The translations under genes were made by a program, and so were the position numbers. Positions 14,489 through 21,755 of a DNA stretch of 25,780 bases are shown in pieces. Below the pieces are notes generated by a model, which ran no database searches, was not told the DNA's origin, and worked only from the letters and a program-made list of their open reading frames with translations. This stretch comes from Pseudomonadota bacterium (GTDB lineage: Bacteria; Pseudomonadota; Alphaproteobacteria; CACIAM-22H2), in contig JAIUNH010000002.1 in NCBI GenBank assembly GCA_020161965.1, forward strand, positions 1 to 25,780, in the 5' to 3' direction. Numbering within the stretch: position 1 is the first letter of the stretch; every line of letters starts with the position of its first letter.

Positions 14489-15646
14489 TTAACGCAGAAC
14501 CTCGATCGTGTTCGCCTTGATCAGATCGAAATCGATCTTCGCGCCGAGCCCCGGCCCTTGCGGTGCGGCGAGGCATCCGTCGGCATCGATTTCCAGATCC
14601 TCGATCAGCGCGTATTTCTGCGCGGCCGCGGGCAGCAGCACTTCGAAATACTGGGTGTTGCGGATCGACAACGCGGCGTGAAGCTGGGCCAGATTGTTCA
14701 GCGAATTTCCGCCGTGATGGATTTCGTAGTTCATCCGGAAGGCATCGGCCAACGTCGCCGCCTTCAGAATACCGGTGAGGCCGCCCTTCACCGCCACGTC
14801 GCCGCGCAGATAATCGGTCGCCTGCGCCACGATCCAATTGGCGTATGAATGGAAGCCACCGGGCGAGTATTCCGTCGCCATTAGCGGGATCGTCAGCTTT
14901 TGGCGTAGCTTGGTGTAGTTGTAGATGTCGTCCTCGGCCAGCGGGTCTTCGAACCACAGAAAGCCAAGTTCCTCGACCGCCTTGCCCAGCCGCACCGATT
15001 CGACGAAATCGTGGATGCCGCCGGTATCGATCATCAGCGGAAAGTCGGGGCCGACCGCCTTGCGGATCGCCTTGCAGGCATCGATCGCATCTTCCACCGC
15101 GCGGGGTGGATGGATCTTGTAGCCGCAATAACCGGCTTTCTTCGCCCCTTCCGCCTCACGGACATACTCGTCAATCGTCGCATAGGTCGGCGACGAGGCG
15201 TAGCAAGGGATGCGGTCGCGCGACATTCCCAGCATCCGGCATACCGGCATGTTCGCGATCTTACCCGCGAGATCCCACAACGCTACGTCGACCGCGCCGA
15301 TGGTGCGCATCGTCGTCGCGCGCTGAACCGTGTGCAGATCGGTCCAGATTTTCTCGCGCGCGCAAGGGTCGGCACCGATCAATTTGGGCTTCAACGTGCG
15401 GATCAGCGACACGACATCAAGATAGGCGCCCCGGATCGACGACCCCAAAAACGAATGACCTTCCAAGCCATCCTTCGTTTTGATCGTGACGAGGCCCAGT
15501 TCGCTGGTCCCCGTCGTCGCCGGATTGCGGTCGCTGTAGCGCAGGACGGGCACGTCCTTCCACGTGAAGATCGTGACCGATACGTCGGTGATGATCTGAC
15601 CGGATTTGGCCGGGACCGGTGGGCGGACGGGGGAATTGGCGTTCAT
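14489..15646 (-). CDS. Enolase-superfamily (mandelate racemase/muconate lactonizing) enzyme
   Basis: The 385-residue product has the capping domain and TIM barrel of the mandelate racemase/muconate lactonizing group. Likely metal ligands are D207 (MIDTGG), E233 (WFEDP) and E259 (MATEY). D283 and the HHGGN motif (H310/H311) fit the Asp-His general base pair. At the KxK base position the sequence is K177-I-H179 (GYKIHPP), so the second lysine is histidine. Members of this group abstract the alpha-proton of a carboxylate, and many are sugar-acid dehydratases. Coming after alcohol and aldehyde oxidation genes, dehydration of the resulting acid is the natural role. The ATG at 15646 follows AAGAGAAG at good spacing; a longer frame upstream overlaps the ALDH gene and is not used. 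It is the last gene of the operon. Confidence 0.88.
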   Translation of the reverse strand: MNANSPVRPPVPAKSGQIITDVSVTIFTWKDVPVLRYSDRNPATTGTSELGLVTIKTKDGLEGHSFLGSSIRGAYLDVVSLIRTLKPKLIGADPCAREKIWTDLHTVQRATTMRTIGAVDVALWDLAGKIANMPVCRMLGMSRDRIPCYASSPTYATIDEYVREAEGAKKAGYCGYKIHPPRAVEDAIDACKAIRKAVGPDFPLMIDTGGIHDFVESVRLGKAVEELGFLWFEDPLAEDDIYNYTKLRQKLTIPLMATEYSPGGFHSYANWIVAQATDYLRGDVAVKGGLTGILKAATLADAFRMNYEIHHGGNSLNNLAQLHAALSIRNTQYFEVLLPAAAQKYALIEDLEIDADGCLAAPQGPGLGAKIDFDLIKANTIEVLR

Positions 15647-15659
15647 CGCGATCTTCTCT

Positions 15660-17138
15660 TTACGGTTGGAGCGCCCGAGGGCGGATGTTGACGTTCTTGA
15701 GGCGGAGATATTTTTCGAGACCGGCAAGCCCGCGCTCGCGGCCGATGCCGCTGCGCTTCACGCCGCCGAACGGCGCCTGCACGCCGCCCAAATGCCAGTC
15801 GTTGACGTAGATCTGCCCGGCCGAGACGCGGCGCTGGAATTCGAACGCGCGGCCGAGATCGTTGGTGAAGACCGACGCGCACAGCCCGTATTGTCCAGCA
15901 TCGGCGAGTGCGAAGGCTTCGTCCGCATCCTTCGCGATCAGCACGGTCAAGACCGGGCCAAAGACTTCCTCGCGCACGATCGGCTGTGCGGCGCCGGAAG
16001 CGACCAGTACCGTCGGCGCATAATAAAGCCCGTCGGGGCAGCCGGCGATCTCGGGTCGCGCACCACCGGTCAGCAATTCCGCGCCGGCTTCACGCGCGTC
16101 GGAGACCATGCGCTCGATATGCGCGACCTGCCCCGCACTGGCGATGGCGCCGAGATTGGCGTCGCGCAGACCGTGATCAACGGTCAAGCCGCGCACCCGT
16201 GCAACGAGCTTGTCGAGCAACGCATCGGCGATCGGCTTTTCGAGAATCAGCAGCGACGGCGCCGAGCAAACCTGTCCCGCATGGGTGAACATCTGCTTCG
16301 CCGTCACGGCGGCGGCCGCGTCGAGATCGGCATCCGCCAGCACGACCAGCGGCGACTTGCCGCCGAGTTCTACCGCCGCCGGCACGACATTCGCCGCCGC
16401 AGCCGCAAGGATGCGCCGGCCGGTCGCCAGCGAGCCGGTAAAGGTGATCTGGTCGACCCCTGTATGCGTGGCGAGGGCCGCACCGGCTTCGCCGCCCCGC
16501 CCCGTCACCGCGTTGTAGATTCCGGCGGGCAATCCCGCCTCGTCAAACACGTCCGCCAGAATCAGCGCCGTCATCGGCGTGTGGTCCGAAGGTTTTGCGA
16601 CGATCGCGCAACCGGCAGCCAGGGCCGGCGCCACGCCACGGGCAGCAGTACCGAGCGGAAAGTTCGACGGCAGAATCTGCGCCGACACGCCGATTGGCTC
16701 GCGCAACGTGACGCTCATCACGTCGCCCGGTTGCGGAATCGTATCGCCTTCGATCTTGTCTGCGGCCCCGGCGTAGTAATCGAAATAGGCGGCGGCGGCA
16801 TTTGCTTCGGCAATGCCGTCTTTCAACGGCTTACCGCTATCGATCGTTTCGATCGCGCCGATCCAGTGCGCGTCGCGGCGCAGGATATCGGCCGCACGGC
16901 GCAGGATCTTGCCACGCTCCGCCGGGGCGGTCTTGGCCCAAGCACCGCGCAACGCAATGCGCGCCGCTGCAACTGCCATGTCGATATCGGCCGGTGCGCC
17001 GGCAGGCACATCGACGAAAGCCTTGCCCGTACCCGGATCGAGCGAAGGCATCATCGCTTGCCCGGGAACGCGCTTGCCGCCGATCGCCAGCCCGCGCGCC
17101 GCGTGCGCGATCCGCGCGCGGAGTTTCTCGTCAATCAT
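15660..17138 (-). CDS. NAD(P)-dependent aldehyde dehydrogenase
   Basis: The 492-residue protein is a full-length member of the aldehyde dehydrogenase superfamily. Catalytic residues are all present: N159, K182 (AKPSDHTP), E257 (VELGGKSP), nucleophile C291 (AGQVCSAPS) and E391 (EVFGPV). The motif around N159 is PSNFP, where most family members have PWNFP. The ATG overlaps the GMC gene's stop as ATGA, so the two are translationally coupled. The gene order suggests that it oxidises the aldehyde made by the GMC enzyme to an acid, which the enolase-family enzyme then handles. No signal peptide is present, so it acts in the cytoplasm. Confidence 0.94.
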   Translation of the reverse strand: MIDEKLRARIAHAARGLAIGGKRVPGQAMMPSLDPGTGKAFVDVPAGAPADIDMAVAAARIALRGAWAKTAPAERGKILRRAADILRRDAHWIGAIETIDSGKPLKDGIAEANAAAAYFDYYAGAADKIEGDTIPQPGDVMSVTLREPIGVSAQILPSNFPLGTAARGVAPALAAGCAIVAKPSDHTPMTALILADVFDEAGLPAGIYNAVTGRGGEAGAALATHTGVDQITFTGSLATGRRILAAAAANVVPAAVELGGKSPLVVLADADLDAAAAVTAKQMFTHAGQVCSAPSLLILEKPIADALLDKLVARVRGLTVDHGLRDANLGAIASAGQVAHIERMVSDAREAGAELLTGGARPEIAGCPDGLYYAPTVLVASGAAQPIVREEVFGPVLTVLIAKDADEAFALADAGQYGLCASVFTNDLGRAFEFQRRVSAGQIYVNDWHLGGVQAPFGGVKRSGIGRERGLAGLEKYLRLKNVNIRPRALQP

Positions 17139-18811
17139 GCGGCGTCCCTTTCGCGGATCGCGTCCGCCATCTTCTCGGCGAGCATGATCGTGGGAATATT
17201 CGTATTGGCGCGCGGCAGCGTCGGCATGATCGACGCGTCGACGACGCTCAAGCCCCCCACGCGATGGACGCGCGCGGTCGCTGGATCGACGACCGCATCG
17301 GGATCGTTCGCCGGGCCCATTTTGCAGGTTCCCGCCGGATGCCAGCCGCCGGTGACGACGCGGCCCACATGGGCGTCGAGCGCCGCATCGTCGGCGAGCA
17401 GCGATTCGAGCGACGGCCCGGGGGCGAGCACGTTGCGGATCAGCGCGTCACGCAGCACGCCCGGCCCGTCCATGACGAGAGCCGGCGGCCATGTCGCCAT
17501 GGCGTTCACCAGCGTTTCGTTGCGCACCAGACGCGCGAGCTTGCCCAACGCCGAAGCGAAGGGGATGCGCGCCGCCGCCGCGACCGGCTCGGTCGCGAAG
17601 ATTCGCGCCATCAGTCGAATCGCTTCCTTCAGTCGCGCGCGGTCGCGCGGATCGGAAAGCATTTCGAACCGCACATCGAGCGCGCCGCCCACCCCGAGCC
17701 GCACGAATCCACGCGAGAACGGCTTGTTGATCCAGGTGAACAACGTGCCCAGGCGTCGCCCCACCGGATGCCAAGCCGATTTCGCGACGACCACCGTGTA
17801 CATGTCCGATGGCGGGCAATCGGCGACGTTGGAGCTGTAGCGCAACGCCATTTGGGAATGCCGGCGCGTCGTATCGCCCAGCCGTGCGCCGCGCGTGAGA
17901 TACGCCGACAGCGATACCGCCGGATGTTCGAGCAGATTGCGCCCCACGCCGGCCAGATCGATCGCGGGCTTCACGCCGGCTTGCGCGATCTCCGCCGCCG
18001 GGCCGATCCCCGAACGCAGCAAAAGACCGGGGCTGTGCAAGGCGCCCGCGCAAACGATCGTCTCGCGCGCGCGATATTCCCGCCCGCTCGCCACGCACCC
18101 GACCACGCGGCGCGCCTCGAAGATCAGATCGCGGACTTTGACGCTGGTCAGGATGGTCAAATTCGGCCGCGCGCGCGTCGCCGCGTCGAGATAAGCGGTC
18201 GCGACGGAGACGCGATCTCGGCCGTCGTTCGAAATCGCCATCGCGAACCAGCCGTCGTCGAACACGGTGTTCTGATCGCCGATATCGTTCCAGCCGAGTT
18301 GACGAAGCCCTTCGGCGACGGCGGTCGAAAAGCCGGGCCAGCGCGCGCGGGGAACACGGCTGATCGCGATCGGTCCCATCGCGCCATGGGCCTGGCCGCC
18401 GTAATCGAGATCGCGTTCGAGCTTGCGGAAATAGGGGAAAACGCGATCCCAATCCCAGCCCGAAGCGCCCGCTTGCGCCCATTCGTCGTAATCGGCGGGG
18501 GCGCCGCGATTGGCCTGCTGGCCGTTGATGCTTGACCCGCCGCCCAACACGCGCGCCTGTTCGTAATGCCGCGCGGTTTTCGATCCGGCGGCGAAATGGA
18601 CATTCAGCCGGTCCCACTGATATTGCGGATCGAAGGCGGAGCGGAACGAATAGGCGTCGCGCAGTTCCGGCGGCGGCGCCGTCGGCGACACGTCTGGCCC
18701 CGCTTCGATCAGCAGCACCCGGCGATCGGCGCGTTCGCTAAGACGCGCGGCCAGAACGCCGCCGGCTGATCCGCCGCCAATGACGAGATAATCCCACATC
18801 GCGTCGCTCAC
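17135..18811 (-). CDS. GMC-family FAD alcohol oxidoreductase
   Basis: The product (558 residues from the GTG at 18811, or 554 from the ATG at 18799) is a choline dehydrogenase-like GMC flavoenzyme. The FAD-binding GGGSAGG lies at residues 12-18, with E36 (LLIEAGP) at the end of the second strand. The GMC signature is RVLGGGSSINGQQANRG (about 87-103). The catalytic pair is H491 (WHPAGTCKMG) and an asparagine in NTNIPT near 536-538. The GTG is preferred because it overlaps the TRAP permease stop as GTGA, like the other junctions here. It probably oxidises a primary alcohol of the imported compound, passing electrons to oxygen or the quinone pool. A much longer open frame upstream is antisense-free read-through of the permease and is not coding. 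Confidence 0.93.
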   Translation of the reverse strand: MSDAMWDYLVIGGGSAGGVLAARLSERADRRVLLIEAGPDVSPTAPPPELRDAYSFRSAFDPQYQWDRLNVHFAAGSKTARHYEQARVLGGGSSINGQQANRGAPADYDEWAQAGASGWDWDRVFPYFRKLERDLDYGGQAHGAMGPIAISRVPRARWPGFSTAVAEGLRQLGWNDIGDQNTVFDDGWFAMAISNDGRDRVSVATAYLDAATRARPNLTILTSVKVRDLIFEARRVVGCVASGREYRARETIVCAGALHSPGLLLRSGIGPAAEIAQAGVKPAIDLAGVGRNLLEHPAVSLSAYLTRGARLGDTTRRHSQMALRYSSNVADCPPSDMYTVVVAKSAWHPVGRRLGTLFTWINKPFSRGFVRLGVGGALDVRFEMLSDPRDRARLKEAIRLMARIFATEPVAAAARIPFASALGKLARLVRNETLVNAMATWPPALVMDGPGVLRDALIRNVLAPGPSLESLLADDAALDAHVGRVVTGGWHPAGTCKMGPANDPDAVVDPATARVHRVGGLSVVDASIMPTLPRANTNIPTIMLAEKMADAIRERDAA

Positions 18812-20637
18812 CCGCGCAACAGCTTCGGCAACCACAGCGACAAGGCGGGCACGAAACTGATCAAGGCCAATGCCACCAGCAACGCCGCGTAATACTGGTT
18901 CAGCGCCTTGAACACCGCCGTAGGCTTCACCTTCGCAACCATCGCGGCGATGAAGGTGAGATTGCCGATCGGCGGCGTCAACGCGCCGATGAACAGGTTG
19001 AACACCATCAACACGCCGAAATGCACCGGGTCGATCCCCGCCATCTTGATGATCGGCAGCAAAATCGGCACCAAGATGATCATCGCGGGGGCCGGCTCCA
19101 GCGGCAGGCCGACAAGCAACAGCAGCAGGTTGATCGCCAGCAGCAGCAGGAACGGATATTCGATCAGCGGCCCCATCGCGGCGGCGAGACTTTGCGGCAC
19201 TTGCTGCACCGTCAGCATCCAAGCAAAGGGCGTAGACGCCGCGATGATCAGCAGGATCGCGGCCGTGTCCTCGGCCGTGTTGCGCGACATGACCGGCAAT
19301 TCGCGCGGCGGCAGGCTGCGATAGACGATCGCGGCCACGAATCCCGCATAGGCGACCGCGACCGCCGCCGCTTCCGTCGCGGTGAAGACGCCCGAGCGGA
19401 TGCCGACGACGATGATCAACGGTAGGCCCAGCGCCCACAATCCGTCGCGCAACGCCGAGCCCACCGCGCGCATCGAGAATCCACCGGTCGTCGGCACTTT
19501 GTTGCGTCGTGCGTAGAAATAGACGACGGACATCAGCGAAATCACGAGCACCGCGCCGGGGATCACGCCCGCAAGAAACAAAGCGCCGACCGAGACCGAG
19601 GCGAGGCTGCCATAGATCAGCAGATTGATGCTTGGTGGGATCAGATTGGCGAGGATCGAGGATGCCGCCGTCGTCGCCGCCGCGAAGGGCGCGTCGTAGC
19701 CGCCTTTGCGCATCTCGGGGATCAGTATCTTGCCCAACGCCGCGCAATCGGCACTGGACGAGCCCGACATGCCGGCCATGAAGAAGTTCGAGACGACGTT
19801 CACCTGTCCGATACCGCCGCGCAGATGGGCGACCAGCGCATGCGCGATGCCGATGATGCGTTGCGTGACGCCGCCCCGGTTCATCAACTCGCCCGCCAGC
19901 ATGAAGAACGGAATCGCGATCAGTAGGAAGGAATCGATTCCGCCCAGCATGCGCTGGGGCAGAATGTCGAAATTCGCCAGCGGGTCGAGCCATAGCCCGA
20001 CGATCGAAGCGCCAACCAGCGAGAACGCCACCGCTACGCCGATCGCCAGGAAGACGAGCAAGGCGACGACGAGTACGACGCTGCCCCAAGCGCCCTCCAG
20101 CTTCACCTCCGGCCCGTAGGCCATGAAGCAATAGACGGCGACGCCCAGTGCAAGGCAGAGCGCGGCGTGCACGAGACCGCGCTTGCCCGCGAGAATGCCG
20201 ACGAGATAGCCGCCAATCAGCAGGCACGACGCGGCCAGAAGATCGTAAAGCCAGCTCATCGGCAGATCGAAGACTGACGCGGTCGAAACGGTGCGGGCCC
20301 CCACCCTCATCGCGTGAACGCCCAGCACGACCAGACACAGAAAGGTCACGGCGCTTGCGGCGATTTCCGCCGCCGCACGGAACGATCCGGGCAAGCCGCC
20401 GAGCATGTCATCCATGCGCGGATGCTTGTCCTCGCGGCACGCCGTCGCCGAGCCGATCAGCGCGTAGACGATCAACAGCAGGCGCGAAAGCTCTTCCGTC
20501 CAGGCGAAGGGACTGTCGAACACGTATCGGGTGACGACCTGCAACAACGCGAAGGCGAGCATTGCCGCCATCGTTACGTGCAGCAGCGCCACCAGCGCCG
20601 CATCGACCCGCCGCCCCATCGCCTGGATACCGGACAT
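18808..20637 (-). CDS. TRAP transporter fused QM permease
   Basis: The 609-residue membrane protein joins the small (DctQ-like, about residues 1-175) and large (DctM-like, about 180-609) subunits of a tripartite ATP-independent importer. The small part shows LLQVVTRYVFDSPFAWTEEL and CREDKHPRMD. The large part shows IPFFMLAGELMNRGG, MAGMSGSSSADCAALG and the LIPPSINLLIYG motif. The start at 20637 follows two GGGAG/GGAAG purine blocks. The gene begins 16 bases after the binding-protein stop and overlaps the GMC gene. It imports a carboxylate or related anion using an ion gradient. Fused QM proteins are well known, so the fusion itself is not odd. Confidence 0.94.
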   Translation of the reverse strand: MSGIQAMGRRVDAALVALLHVTMAAMLAFALLQVVTRYVFDSPFAWTEELSRLLLIVYALIGSATACREDKHPRMDDMLGGLPGSFRAAAEIAASAVTFLCLVVLGVHAMRVGARTVSTASVFDLPMSWLYDLLAASCLLIGGYLVGILAGKRGLVHAALCLALGVAVYCFMAYGPEVKLEGAWGSVVLVVALLVFLAIGVAVAFSLVGASIVGLWLDPLANFDILPQRMLGGIDSFLLIAIPFFMLAGELMNRGGVTQRIIGIAHALVAHLRGGIGQVNVVSNFFMAGMSGSSSADCAALGKILIPEMRKGGYDAPFAAATTAASSILANLIPPSINLLIYGSLASVSVGALFLAGVIPGAVLVISLMSVVYFYARRNKVPTTGGFSMRAVGSALRDGLWALGLPLIIVVGIRSGVFTATEAAAVAVAYAGFVAAIVYRSLPPRELPVMSRNTAEDTAAILLIIAASTPFAWMLTVQQVPQSLAAAMGPLIEYPFLLLLAINLLLLLVGLPLEPAPAMIILVPILLPIIKMAGIDPVHFGVLMVFNLFIGALTPPIGNLTFIAAMVAKVKPTAVFKALNQYYAALLVALALISFVPALSLWLPKLLRG

Positions 20638-20653
20638 CGCTTCCCGCTCCCGC

Positions 20654-21652
20654 TCAGCCGGCCGCGGCAGCGTTGATGAAGTTGCGCAGCGCTTCGGTTT
20701 TGTTGCGTGTATGGAACTCGGCATGCACCGGCTCCACCGCCGCGCGGAACGGCGCCAAGTCGGGTGTCGATTCCACCACACCGGCCGCGACCATCTGACG
20801 GACGAGGTCGGATTCCGTCGTAAGCTCGGTCTTGCGCTGCATCGCCTCGACTTCCTTCGCGGCGGCAACGCAAACGGCTTGCACGTCGGCGGGCAACGTG
20901 GCGAAGCGCTTACCGGTCGTCAGCCCGAAACCGACCATGATATGGCCGGTGACCGCGCGGTTCTTCGCGACCTCGTAGATCTTCGAGGATTGCACGATGC
21001 CGTTCGAGCCCTCGAAGCCGTCGATCACGCCCGCTTCAAGTGCGGTGTAGATTTCCGGGAAGGGCAGCGGCGTGGGGTTCGATCGCAACGCGCGGAACGT
21101 ATCGACGAAGACGCGGGCTTCGGGTGCGCGGATCTTCAGGCCGCGCATGTCGTCGAACGACTTGATCGCCTTGTTGCGCGTATAGACGTGGCGGAACCCG
21201 TCGTACCACCAGCCGAGATAGCGGTGCCCCGTGCGTGCGGCGAGCAACTCGTTCAGCGCCGAGGTGAACGCGCCGTCGACGACGCGGAAATAATGCTCGG
21301 CGCTGCGCCAGGTGAAGGGCAGATCCATCACCGCGATCTGCGGCAGGAAATTACCCATGGTCGCCGAGTTCGAATGCGTGAAGTCGAGTTGCCCGGTCTC
21401 GATCAGCGTCTGCAATTCGCGATCGACGCCGAGCTGGTTGTTCGGGAACAGCTCGACCGTCGCCTCGCCATTGGTCTTGGTCTGGACGATTTCGATGAAG
21501 CGGCGGGCCGCCGTGTCGGTCGAATGGCCGACCGGCTGGCTATGGGCGTAGCGCAGACGAACCGCACGGCGTTGCGCGATCGCCGGTGCGGCAAGAAGCG
21601 TCGCCGAGGTTCCGATCAGAAAACCACGGCGCGAGGACTGGATCGACTTCAT
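20654..21652 (-). CDS. TRAP transporter substrate-binding protein, DctP type
   Basis: The 332-residue periplasmic binding protein starts at an ATG eight bases after AAGGGAGA. The N-terminus has a twin-arginine-like signal (SSRRGFLIG, residues 7-14, then a hydrophobic run to PAIAQ), so Tat export is likely. The mature protein has the DctP pattern: LRYAHSQPVGH, GLKIRAPEARVF with the conserved substrate-binding arginine, and FPEIYTALEAGVIDGFE. It is the first gene of a five-gene minus-strand operon with the QM permease, GMC oxidoreductase, aldehyde dehydrogenase and enolase-family enzyme. The ligand is probably a hydroxylated carboxylate or sugar acid; this rests on the enzymes that follow. Expression is likely controlled by the divergent MocR-like gene. 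Confidence 0.93.
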   Translation of the reverse strand: MKSIQSSRRGFLIGTSATLLAAPAIAQRRAVRLRYAHSQPVGHSTDTAARRFIEIVQTKTNGEATVELFPNNQLGVDRELQTLIETGQLDFTHSNSATMGNFLPQIAVMDLPFTWRSAEHYFRVVDGAFTSALNELLAARTGHRYLGWWYDGFRHVYTRNKAIKSFDDMRGLKIRAPEARVFVDTFRALRSNPTPLPFPEIYTALEAGVIDGFEGSNGIVQSSKIYEVAKNRAVTGHIMVGFGLTTGKRFATLPADVQAVCVAAAKEVEAMQRKTELTTESDLVRQMVAAGVVESTPDLAPFRAAVEPVHAEFHTRNKTEALRNFINAAAAG

Positions 21653-21689
21653 GGCGTTTCTCCCTTTTTGAGGACAAGTCATTTTCTTA

Positions 21690-21717
21690 TTGACTGTCCG
21701 CTCTATTGTGCTAAATG
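21690..21717 (+). promoter_or_regulatory. Candidate promoter of the MocR-like gene
   Basis: TTGACT (21690-21695) and TAAATG (21712-21717) are spaced by 16 bases on the plus strand, about 40 bases before the start codon. The -10 overlaps the first ATGTACT repeat, so a protein bound there would affect transcription. Confidence 0.35.
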
Positions 21718-21734
21718 TACTTGATTGATGTACT
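21714..21734. promoter_or_regulatory. Direct-repeat ATGTACT operator candidate
   Basis: ATGTACT occurs at 21715-21721 and again at 21728-21734, a period of 13 bases. An inverted copy (AGTACAT, 21816-21822) lies inside the start of the MocR-like gene. MocR/GabR proteins are known to bind direct repeats in divergent promoters, so this is the likely site of the adjacent regulator. Confidence 0.5.
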
Positions 21735-21755
21735 GAAATCGGTGTATCAGACGCC

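Noticed and set aside
15606..18535. Very long plus-strand frames opposite the ALDH and GMC genes
   Set aside because: They are antisense shadows of genes with complete catalytic motifs and contain no recognisable domains.
18812..20338. Long N-terminal extension of the GMC oxidoreductase
   Set aside because: The extension is an alternate-frame reading of the TRAP permease gene with low-complexity Arg/Gly/Asp content. The FAD motif begins right after 18799.
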